From an uncultured Paenibacillaceae bacterium (GTDB lineage Bacteria; Bacillota; Bacilli; Paenibacillales; DA-C8): 28,153 nucleotides of DNA. The stretch spans positions 1 through 28,153 of the forward strand of contig CALGAO010000012.1 in assembly GCA_937957685.1 (NCBI GenBank). Direction: 5' to 3'. The translations under genes were made by a program, and so were the position numbers. The notes below the pieces were generated by a model, which worked only from the letters and a program-made list of their open reading frames with translations, ran no database searches and had not been told where the DNA came from. Shown here piece after piece: positions 22,155 through 28,153 of this stretch (within the stretch, counting starts at the first letter, position 1; each line of letters begins with the position of its first letter).

Positions 22155-23456
22155 ATGACCAACAGCCAAGGCCGCAGAAGCGATCGTTCAGCAGCCGCCT
22201 TCGCGGAAGCGAAGCAATACATGGTTGGGGGCGTCAACAGTCCGGTCCGCGCGTTCAAATCCGTGGGTCTGACACCGGTCTACGTGGAACGCGGGGAAGG
22301 AGCGTATATCTACGACATCGACGGCAATCGCTTCATCGATTACGTCGCCTCCTGGGGACCGCTGATCGTCGGGCACGCCCATCCCGAGGTGGTGGACATC
22401 ATCCAGCGCACTGCGGCCAAGGGGACGAGCTTCGGCGCGCCGACGCTGATCGAGACGGAGATGGCGAAGCTGGTCTGTGAGCGGGTGCCTTCCATCGAGG
22501 TGGTGCGAATGGTGAACTCCGGCACGGAGGCGACGATGAGCGCCCTGCGATTGGCAAGGGGGTATACGAAGCGCGACAAGATCGTCAAGTTTGAAGGCAG
22601 CTATCACGGCCATGCCGATTCCCTGCTGATCAAGGCTGGCTCCGGCGTCGCCACCCTCGGCTTGCCTGACAGCCCCGGCGTGCCTCAGAGCACGGCGGTC
22701 AACACGATCACCGTGCCGTACAACGACCTGGAAGCGGTGAAGCTGGCATTCGAGCGGTATGGCGAACAGATCGCCTGCGTGATCGTGGAGCCTGTGGCGG
22801 GCAACATGGGCGTGGTTCCTCCGCTGCCGGGATTCCTGGAAGGCTTGCGCGAGGTGACGAACCGTTACGACAGCCTGCTCATCTTCGACGAGGTGATGAC
22901 CGGCTTCCGCGTCGGATTGCACAGCGCGCAAGGCCTGTTCGGCGTCACGCCTGACCTGACCTGCCTCGGCAAGGTGATCGGCGGCGGCTTGCCCGTCGGC
23001 GCATATGGCGGACGCAGGGAGATCATGGAGCATGTCGCGCCCAGCGGCCCGATCTATCAGGCAGGCACCTTGTCCGGCAATCCGCTGGCGATGGCGGCCG
23101 GTCTCAAGACGCTGCAGCTGCTCGGCGAGCCGGGGGTATACGAGCGTCTGGAGCGGATGGGGGCGCGGCTTGAGGAAGGCTTCCGGCGCAATGCGGAAGA
23201 GCTCGGCATTCCATGCACGATCAATCGCGTGGGCTCGATGATCTGTCCGTTCTTCACCGACAGGAAAGTGGTGAATTATGAAACAGCTCGCACTTCCGAC
23301 CTGCAGAGGTTCGCGAAGTACTTCGGCCATATGCTCGATCTGGGCGTAAGCGTCGCTCCGTCGCAGTTCGAGGGCATGTTTATCTCCACCGCCCATACGG
23401 ATGAGCTGATCGAGCGGACGATCGAAGCCCATCGGGAAGCGCTCCGCAGGCTGTAG
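22155..23456 (+). CDS. hemL: Glutamate-1-semialdehyde 2,1-aminomutase
   Basis: It converts glutamate-1-semialdehyde to 5-aminolevulinate using pyridoxal phosphate, directly after HemA in the pathway. The 433 residues match the class-III aminotransferase fold. NSGTEATMSALRLAR at about 121-135 binds the cofactor phosphate. Asp245 lies in LLIFDEVMTGFR. The Schiff-base lysine is Lys273 in CLGKVIGGGLPVGAYGG. The N-terminal VGGVNSPVRAFKSVG motif is specific for HemL over other aminotransferases. AAGGTGGGAT precedes the ATG. It appears to start a second transcript, hemL-hemE-hemH, divergent from the Crp/Fnr gene. In B. subtilis hemL is in the same operon as hemAXCDB with no regulator in between. Confidence 0.98.
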   Translation: MTNSQGRRSDRSAAAFAEAKQYMVGGVNSPVRAFKSVGLTPVYVERGEGAYIYDIDGNRFIDYVASWGPLIVGHAHPEVVDIIQRTAAKGTSFGAPTLIETEMAKLVCERVPSIEVVRMVNSGTEATMSALRLARGYTKRDKIVKFEGSYHGHADSLLIKAGSGVATLGLPDSPGVPQSTAVNTITVPYNDLEAVKLAFERYGEQIACVIVEPVAGNMGVVPPLPGFLEGLREVTNRYDSLLIFDEVMTGFRVGLHSAQGLFGVTPDLTCLGKVIGGGLPVGAYGGRREIMEHVAPSGPIYQAGTLSGNPLAMAAGLKTLQLLGEPGVYERLERMGARLEEGFRRNAEELGIPCTINRVGSMICPFFTDRKVVNYETARTSDLQRFAKYFGHMLDLGVSVAPSQFEGMFISTAHTDELIERTIEAHREALRRL

Positions 23457-23524
23457 CCGGGTTCCGGCGCGGCCGGGCTCATCCTGGCTGGCACGGCCTT
23501 ATCACAGGAGAAAGAGGAACGGTT

Positions 23525-24628
23525 ATGCAGACGAACTCCGCTTACAATGATACTTTCCTGCGTGCATGCAGGGGAGAGCAGGTGGACTATACGCCGGTCT
23601 GGTACATGCGTCAGGCGGGCCGCTACGATCCGGAATACCGCAAGATCAAGGAGCGTTACACGCTGCTCGAGATCTGCGCGCAGCCGGAACTGGCTGCGGA
23701 AGTGACGATGATGCCGGTGCGCAAGCTGGGCGTCGACGCGGCCATCCTGTATTCGGATATCATGAATCCGGTCGCCTCGCTGGGCGTCAGATTCGATATC
23801 GTCAAGAATGTCGGTCCGGTGATCGAGGAGCCCATTCGCACCGCGCGCGATGTGGAGCGGCTGAAGCCGATCGATGTGGCGGACGATCTGGGGCACATCC
23901 TGGAGACGATCCGCATCCTTGACCGGGAGCTGAAGGTGCCGCTGATCACCTTCGCCGGCGCTCCGTTCACGATCGCCAGCTACCTGATCGAAGGCAGACC
24001 ATCCAGGACGTACATGCGCACGAAACAGATGATGTACAGCGAGCCCGAGGTCTGGTTCGCGCTCATGGACAAGCTCGGCGATATGGTGAGCACCTACGTG
24101 CGGGAGCAGTTTAGGGCCGGAGCGAAGGCGTTCCAGCTGTTCGACAGCTGGGTGGGCGCGCTTGCTCCGCAGGACTTCGCGAAGTACGTGCTGCCGGTCG
24201 TGAAGCGCATCTTCGCCTCGCTGAGCGATCTGCCGCAGCCGAAGATCTACTTTCCGGGCGTCGCTTCAGGCGAGCTGTTGCCCCTGCTTGGAGATCTGAA
24301 GGCGGACGTGATCGGGCTGGATTGGCGCGTGTCGATCGTCGAGGGGGCGAAGCGAACGGGCGGATCCTTTGCCCTTCAGGGCAATCTCGATCCCTATGCG
24401 CTGACGGCTCCGGCCGAGGTGCTGCAGGCGGCGGCCAGGGAGATCATCGACCAGGGGCTGTCGGCGGGCACCGGGCATATCTTCAACCTCGGACACGGCC
24501 TGTTCCCCGAGGCTTCGCTCGACGCGCTGCGCCGACTGACCGAGTATGTGCACGAGTACTCGGCGGAGGCGATAAGCAGGAGCAAGCCGGCTGTGCAACA
24601 TGAGCGTGAAAGGAAGGGGTCTCGATGA
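23525..24628 (+). CDS. hemE: Uroporphyrinogen decarboxylase
   Basis: It removes the four acetate carboxyls of uroporphyrinogen III to give coproporphyrinogen III. The 367 residues form a single TIM barrel. It has the PVWYMRQAGRYDPEYR signature at about 24-39 (Arg29 and Arg33 bind substrate) and the catalytic Asp78 in ILYSDIMNP. The conserved FAGAPFTIASYLIEG and FDSWVGALAPQDF segments and the C-terminal FNLGHGLFPEA motif are present. The ATG at 23525 has AGGAGAAAGAGG upstream. It overlaps hemH by 4 bp (ATGA), so translation is coupled. In B. subtilis hemE belongs to a separate hemEHY operon; here it is joined to hemL. Confidence 0.98.
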   Translation: MQTNSAYNDTFLRACRGEQVDYTPVWYMRQAGRYDPEYRKIKERYTLLEICAQPELAAEVTMMPVRKLGVDAAILYSDIMNPVASLGVRFDIVKNVGPVIEEPIRTARDVERLKPIDVADDLGHILETIRILDRELKVPLITFAGAPFTIASYLIEGRPSRTYMRTKQMMYSEPEVWFALMDKLGDMVSTYVREQFRAGAKAFQLFDSWVGALAPQDFAKYVLPVVKRIFASLSDLPQPKIYFPGVASGELLPLLGDLKADVIGLDWRVSIVEGAKRTGGSFALQGNLDPYALTAPAEVLQAAAREIIDQGLSAGTGHIFNLGHGLFPEASLDALRRLTEYVHEYSAEAISRSKPAVQHERERKGSR

Positions 24629-25575
24629 CGAAGAACAAACGAATCGGCGTGCTCGTCATGTCCTATGGCACTCCGGAGAGCATGGAAGGAGTCGAAGCCT
24701 ACTACACCCATATCCGGCATGGACGCCCGCCGACGGCCGAGCAGCTCCAGGAGCTGAAGGATCGGTATGCGGCGATCGTGGGCGGCGTGTTCCCGCTCCG
24801 GGAGAACACGAACAAGCAGGTGGAGGCGCTGCAGCTGGCGCTGGATGCAGGCGGCGGAGAGGCGGAGTACGTATGCTTCCAGGGCTTGAAGCATGCGAGC
24901 CCGTTTATCGAGGACGGCGTGCGGCAGATCGCGGAAGCCGGCATCCGGGATGCGGTTGGCATCGTGCTGGCTCCGCATTATTCGCTGATGAGCGTCGGCT
25001 CCTACATCAAGCGTGCGGAAGAAGCCGCCTCGGAGCTTGGAGTCCGCTTCCGCTTCGCGAAGAGCTATTATGTTCGGCCGGAGCTGGTGGATGCGTTTGC
25101 GGAGCGCGTCCGGGAAGGACTGGACATGTTCGAGGGAGGGGCGGAAGCGATTCGCGTCCTGTTCTCCGCGCACAGCCTGCCGGAGAAGATCCTCGAGATG
25201 GGCGACCCGTATGTCGAGCAGCTGCTTGCCACTTCGAAGCTCATCGCAGACAAGGTCGGACTGCCCGAATGGCAATTCGTCTGGCAGAGCGCCGGCCGGA
25301 CTGCCGAGCCCTGGCTTGGACCGGACATTCTGGATGTGATGCGGAATCTGCAGCGCGAAGGCGTGAAGCAGATCCTGTCCTGTCCGATCGGATTCGTCTC
25401 CGATCATCTGGAGATTCTGTATGATCTCGATATTGAGGCCAGGCAGCTGGCAGCCGAGCTTGGCATCCGCTTCGAGCGCATTCGCTCGCTCAACCAGGAT
25501 CCGCGATATATCGGACTGCTCCGCGAGATCGTATGGGAGCTGACGACCAAGGCTCCCGGACAATACGACATGTAG
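24625..25575 (+). CDS. hemH: Coproporphyrin III ferrochelatase (HemH/CpfC)
   Basis: It inserts iron into coproporphyrin III in the Gram-positive coproporphyrin-dependent heme pathway; older annotation calls it protoporphyrin ferrochelatase. The 316-residue soluble monomer lacks the C-terminal membrane or [2Fe-2S] extension of other ferrochelatases. Active-site residues are His183 in LFSAHSLPEKI and Glu263 in FVSDHLEILYDLD. The N-terminal VMSYGTPES motif with Tyr14 is typical. The start overlaps the hemE stop, and AAGGAAGGGG in the hemE end serves as ribosome site. A strong terminator closes the operon, so the oxidase (CgoX/HemY) before it and the decarboxylase (ChdC/HemQ) after it must be encoded elsewhere. 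Confidence 0.97.
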   Translation: MTKNKRIGVLVMSYGTPESMEGVEAYYTHIRHGRPPTAEQLQELKDRYAAIVGGVFPLRENTNKQVEALQLALDAGGGEAEYVCFQGLKHASPFIEDGVRQIAEAGIRDAVGIVLAPHYSLMSVGSYIKRAEEAASELGVRFRFAKSYYVRPELVDAFAERVREGLDMFEGGAEAIRVLFSAHSLPEKILEMGDPYVEQLLATSKLIADKVGLPEWQFVWQSAGRTAEPWLGPDILDVMRNLQREGVKQILSCPIGFVSDHLEILYDLDIEARQLAAELGIRFERIRSLNQDPRYIGLLREIVWELTTKAPGQYDM

Positions 25576-25590
25576 CCGTTCCATTTCGCA

Positions 25591-25625
25591 GGAATCGCCA
25601 TTTCGGATGGCGGTTCTTTTTTTTG
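25591..25625 (+). terminator. Terminator of the hemL-hemE-hemH operon
   Basis: GAATCGCCAT (25592-25601) pairs with ATGGCGGTTC (25607-25616) around TTCGG, followed by a run of about ten T residues. It is a very strong intrinsic terminator. Confidence 0.93.
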
Positions 25626-25644
25626 TTTGTCACCCATCCATGGA

Positions 25645-25672
25645 TTGACAACCGGAAGGATTCCCCTATAAT
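25645..25672 (+). promoter_or_regulatory. Consensus promoter of the polyol dehydrogenase gene
   Basis: A perfect TTGACA (25645-25650), a 16-nt spacer and a perfect TATAAT (25667-25672). Such a strong promoter with an operator right behind it is typical of a repressed, substrate-induced gene. Confidence 0.85.
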
Positions 25673-25677
25673 GATAT

Positions 25678-25704
25678 TAAAATCATTTTATAAAAGTGAT
25701 TTTA
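25678..25704. promoter_or_regulatory. 27-bp near-perfect palindromic operator
   Basis: TAAAATCA (25678-25685) and TGATTTTA (25697-25704) are perfect arms; the 11-bp centre TTTTATAAAAG is itself nearly symmetric, leaving one mismatched pair in the whole 27 bp. It covers the expected transcription start, so a bound protein would block initiation. The likely ligand is the nearby ROK-family repressor at 26842-27969, by position only. Confidence 0.7.
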
Positions 25705-25732
25705 TGAAGTTTATGTACAGGAGGAGTCCATC

Positions 25733-26770
25733 ATGATCAATCGAATGGCTTGCATGACCGGCCTCAGGAAGATGGAGATGCGCACCATCGGGATGCCGCA
25801 CGCGGCTCCGGACCAGGTTGTCGTCAAGCTCGAGTATGTGGGGATATGCGGGTCCGACGTCCATTATTATGAGCATGGGAAGATCGGGGATTTTGTTGTC
25901 CAGGGCGATTTCATCCTGGGTCATGAATGTGCAGGTACGGTCGTGGAAGTCGGATCGAACGTTGCCCATCTGCGTGTCGGCGACAGGGTGGCTCTGGAAC
26001 CGGGCTTGACCTGCGGGAAATGTGAATATTGCAAGACCGGCAAGTATAACCTGTGCCCGGATGTCCGATTCCTCGCGACACCGCCAATCGACGGATGTCT
26101 GGTGGATTATCTCGCGTATCCGGCGGACATGGCTTTCAAGCTTCCGGACCAGGTTTCCAGTCTGGAAGGCGCATTGGTGGAACCGCTGTCCGTCGGGTTG
26201 CACGCGGCCGTGCAAGGTCAGGTTACTTTGGGCTCCCGCGTGATCATCCTCGGGTCGGGGCCGATCGGCCTCATGACGATCCAGGCATGCAAGGCCTACG
26301 GGGCGACCGGGATCATCGCCGTTGACATCTTCGACAACCGGCTGGAATATGCGAAACGGCTCGGTGCGACGAAGGTGATCCATGCAAGGCGGCACAACGT
26401 CATCGATACGGTCATGGAATGGACGAACGGCAGGGGGCTCGATGTGGTGTTTGAAACGGCAGGAAGCGAAGCCACGATCCAGGACACTCCCCATCTCGTC
26501 AGCAGAGGCGGAACGATCGTCCTGGTAGGTCTGGCGGGCAAGGACATCATTCCCTATCATTTCATGCAGATCATGTCGAAGGAAGCGAGCATCAAGTCCG
26601 TTTTCCGTTATCGCAACCTGTTCCCGACCGCGATTGAGGCCATCGCCGACGGGCGAATCAACGTCAAGGACATGGTCACGCATGAGTTTGATTTCACCGA
26701 CAGCCATCGGGCATTCGAATATGTGATCGAGCACAAGCAGGAAGTTGTCAAGGCGATCATTAAAATGTGA
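25733..26770 (+). CDS. Zinc-dependent sorbitol/xylitol-type polyol dehydrogenase
   Basis: A medium-chain dehydrogenase of the sorbitol/xylitol/threonine dehydrogenase group, oxidising a sugar alcohol with NAD(P). In its 345 residues the catalytic zinc site is Cys39 (GICGSDVHYYEHG), His64 and Glu65 (GHECAGTV), with Glu150 (LVEPLSVGLHA). The structural zinc is held by Cys94, Cys97, Cys100 and Cys108 (LTCGKCEYCKTGKYNLC). The Rossmann motif GSGPIG is at 174-179. Asp198 after the second strand favours NAD over NADP. GICGSDVHYYEHG is typical of polyol dehydrogenases, but which polyol is used cannot be read. AGGAGGAG precedes the ATG. It has its own promoter and operator; no transporter or sugar kinase accompanies it. 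Confidence 0.93.
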   Translation: MINRMACMTGLRKMEMRTIGMPHAAPDQVVVKLEYVGICGSDVHYYEHGKIGDFVVQGDFILGHECAGTVVEVGSNVAHLRVGDRVALEPGLTCGKCEYCKTGKYNLCPDVRFLATPPIDGCLVDYLAYPADMAFKLPDQVSSLEGALVEPLSVGLHAAVQGQVTLGSRVIILGSGPIGLMTIQACKAYGATGIIAVDIFDNRLEYAKRLGATKVIHARRHNVIDTVMEWTNGRGLDVVFETAGSEATIQDTPHLVSRGGTIVLVGLAGKDIIPYHFMQIMSKEASIKSVFRYRNLFPTAIEAIADGRINVKDMVTHEFDFTDSHRAFEYVIEHKQEVVKAIIKM

Positions 26771-26778
26771 ACAAACAT

Positions 26779-26830
26779 CAAGGGCTGTTCTCCAGGATCA
26801 CTTGCCAGTGACCTTGGAGAACAGCCCTTG
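26779..26830. terminator. Bidirectional terminator between convergent genes
   Basis: Two 24-nt arms (26779-26802 and 26807-26830) pair with two mismatches around a 4-nt loop, starting CAAGGGCTGTTCTCCA. TTGTTCG follows on the plus strand and TTGATGTTTGTT on the minus strand. It serves both the dehydrogenase and the ROK gene. Confidence 0.85.
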
Positions 26831-26841
26831 TTCGTTATGCG

Positions 26842-27969
26842 CTAGACCTGGTCGATGAACGGTTTGACGAACTGCAGGGCGGCGCCAACAGCCGTTGCCT
26901 CCAGCTTGTAACGGCATGCCTGCAGGTAGGTGCCGTCCCGTTCAAAGGTATTCCTCGCCGCCAGCAAATGTCTCAGCTCGTCCAGATGTTCATCCAGATA
27001 AGCGCCAACGTAGCCGCCGACGATCACATTGCAGTCGTAGAGCATGCGCAGGTTGTTGACCGTCGTGACCAGGTGGCTGACATACTCCTCCCAGATCTGC
27101 AGGTGACGGGCAGACCCTTGTCTGAGCAGGTCGAAGAACTTCCGGATGCTGCCGTCTGCGCTGTCGCTCAGGATCTTCGCGTTGCAGTAGGCGTCCACGC
27201 ACCCCAGCTGGCCGCAATAGCATCGTCTTCCTCCCGGCACGATCGTCATGTGTCCGAATTCTCCGCTGCGCTGGTTGAGTCCGGGATACAGATTGCCGTT
27301 GATGATGATCGAGCCGCCCACGCTGTTGTTGAGCGACAGGTAGACGACGTTCCGGATCTGCTCGTCTCCCCAGAACTCGGCCATGCCCCCGGCATTGGCA
27401 TCATTGACGAAAACGCACGGATAGGGAATATGCTCGCTGAAATGCTCGATCGTCCCGCCCATGAAGTCGATGACCACAGCGAACTCCACCTTGCGGTTAT
27501 CGTGCGACAGGATGGCGGGCAGGGCGATGCCGACACCGAGGATGCTGTCTCTTGCGATCTCCGTATCATGGATGAATCGCTCGACGAGCCGGCCCACGCC
27601 GGCGAAGTATGCAGGATCGTTCCGGAAGCTGAAGTTTGTCCGGACATGGTGGACCACCGTCGCGCTCAGGTCGATCATCACGATCGCCACATGATTGCGC
27701 GTTATGTCCAGGCCGATCGCATACCTCGCTCGCGGATTGTAGGCGATCGCCCTGGCTTTGCGCCCGCCTGTCGATTCGAACTGGCCAGTCTCCATGACGA
27801 GCCCGCGTTCCTGCAGCTCCTTGATATTATGCGTGACAGTGGGCAGGCTCAGGCCGAGCGAAGCGGCAATCTCCTGTATGGAGAGAGGTTCCCTGCGATA
27901 GAGATATTTGTAGATGGCATTGCGGTTCATCTTTTTGACTTCGATACTGTTGATTCGTTGAGGCTTCAC
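26842..27969 (-). CDS. ROK-family transcriptional repressor (XylR/NagC type)
   Basis: A 375-residue protein. An N-terminal winged helix-turn-helix at about 15-60 (PLSIQEIAASLGLSLPTVTH) is followed by a ROK sugar-binding domain. The ROK core shows AIGLDITRNHVAIVMIDL, GVGIALPA, the conserved Asp190 in FVNDANAGGMAEFWG, and the zinc motif His240, Cys250, Cys252 and Cys257 (GHMTIVPGGRRCYCGQLGC). Presence of the DNA-binding domain marks it as a repressor, not a kinase. The start is a GTG at 27969 with GGAG a few bases upstream; Met14 (KMNRNAIYKYL) is a possible alternative. It faces the polyol dehydrogenase and probably regulates it through the 27-bp operator; the effector is probably a sugar or sugar phosphate. 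Confidence 0.93.
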   Translation of the reverse strand: MKPQRINSIEVKKMNRNAIYKYLYRREPLSIQEIAASLGLSLPTVTHNIKELQERGLVMETGQFESTGGRKARAIAYNPRARYAIGLDITRNHVAIVMIDLSATVVHHVRTNFSFRNDPAYFAGVGRLVERFIHDTEIARDSILGVGIALPAILSHDNRKVEFAVVIDFMGGTIEHFSEHIPYPCVFVNDANAGGMAEFWGDEQIRNVVYLSLNNSVGGSIIINGNLYPGLNQRSGEFGHMTIVPGGRRCYCGQLGCVDAYCNAKILSDSADGSIRKFFDLLRQGSARHLQIWEEYVSHLVTTVNNLRMLYDCNVIVGGYVGAYLDEHLDELRHLLAARNTFERDGTYLQACRYKLEATAVGAALQFVKPFIDQV

Positions 27970-27992
27970 TTGCTCCGTTCACCAACTTTAAC

Positions 27993-28002
27993 CAAGCGCT
28001 TG
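27993..28002. promoter_or_regulatory. CAAGCGCTTG palindrome upstream of the ROK gene (possible cre core)
   Basis: A perfect 10-bp palindrome with the AAGCGCTT core shared by many CcpA sites, located 24 bp before the ROK start codon. The flanking TG and CA positions of a full cre are not matched, so catabolite control is only a possibility; autoregulation is another. Confidence 0.3.
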
Positions 28003-28108
28003 ATACATGCCGTTATCCCGGATCAATCCTATGTTAGCCGAATCTGCCGCTCTGCGCAACGAGGCGTGTCACGCGCGTGTGTGTCAAGCAATTGTGGGCA
28101 GAATTTTG

Positions 28109-28141
28109 AGATTGGTGAAATCGATGCTTCAGCTCCAATCT
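28109..28141. other. Stem-loop near the right edge
   Basis: AGATTGG (28109-28115) and CCAATCT (28135-28141) form a perfect 7-bp stem with a 19-nt loop. The window ends 12 bp later, so its context is not visible. Between 28003 and the edge I see no gene. Confidence 0.35.
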
Positions 28142-28153
28142 TGGTAGCGCTTT

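Noticed and set aside
1..28153. CRISPR array, prophage, toxin-antitoxin or defence island
   Set aside because: No spaced repeat array, integrase, structural phage genes or small paired toxin-antitoxin frames were seen; the only mobile DNA is the transposase end at the left edge.

Overview
The window looks like chromosomal DNA of a moderately high-GC, spore-forming Firmicute, most likely of the Paenibacillaceae. The evidence is the gene order (a TPR/HEAT-like gene, then tig, clpX, lonB, lonA, ysxC and hemA onward, as around the Bacillus subtilis tig-lon-hem region), strong AGGAGG-type ribosome binding sites, a forespore-type LonB, two DUF4183 proteins of the kind seen in spore formers, and a coproporphyrin-type ferrochelatase. 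Almost all of it is conserved housekeeping DNA. I found no CRISPR array, phage, secondary-metabolite cluster or defence island.

Layout. Positions 1-230 hold the 3' end of an insertion-sequence transposase and its terminal hairpin. Positions 300-1260 carry two minus-strand DUF4183 genes, the second with an unclear start. Positions 1587-1864 carry a minus-strand tRNA-Arg(UCU) whose 3' end and terminator are duplicated 133 bp further on, enclosing a candidate structured RNA. From 2055 to 12979, all on the plus strand, lies a protein-quality-control block: a YsoA-like helical-repeat gene, trigger factor, clpP-clpX, ispG (an isoprenoid enzyme set among the proteases), lonB, lonA and the ribosome-assembly GTPase ysxC. 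From 13146 to 15274 come a conserved protein of unknown function, S-adenosylmethionine decarboxylase behind a foldable leader, and a small membrane-anchored protein.

From 15441 to 25575 a compact tetrapyrrole locus carries every step from glutamyl-tRNA to coproheme: hemA, a precorrin-2 dehydrogenase/ferrochelatase-type gene, hemC, a cobA-hemD fusion and hemB, then hemL, hemE and hemH. The siroheme branch is therefore wired into the heme operon. A Crp/Fnr-type regulator sits on the opposite strand between hemB and hemL and shares a 123-bp divergent control region with hemL that contains a dyad and a helical-turn direct repeat. In B. subtilis hemE and hemH sit in a separate operon and hemX follows hemA; here hemE/hemH are joined in and hemX is absent. 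The last steps (coproporphyrinogen oxidase, coproheme decarboxylase) are not in the window.

The right end (25645-28002) is a sugar/polyol unit: a zinc-dependent sorbitol/xylitol-type dehydrogenase with a consensus promoter and an almost perfect 27-bp operator over the expected start site, convergent with a ROK-family repressor across a shared terminator.
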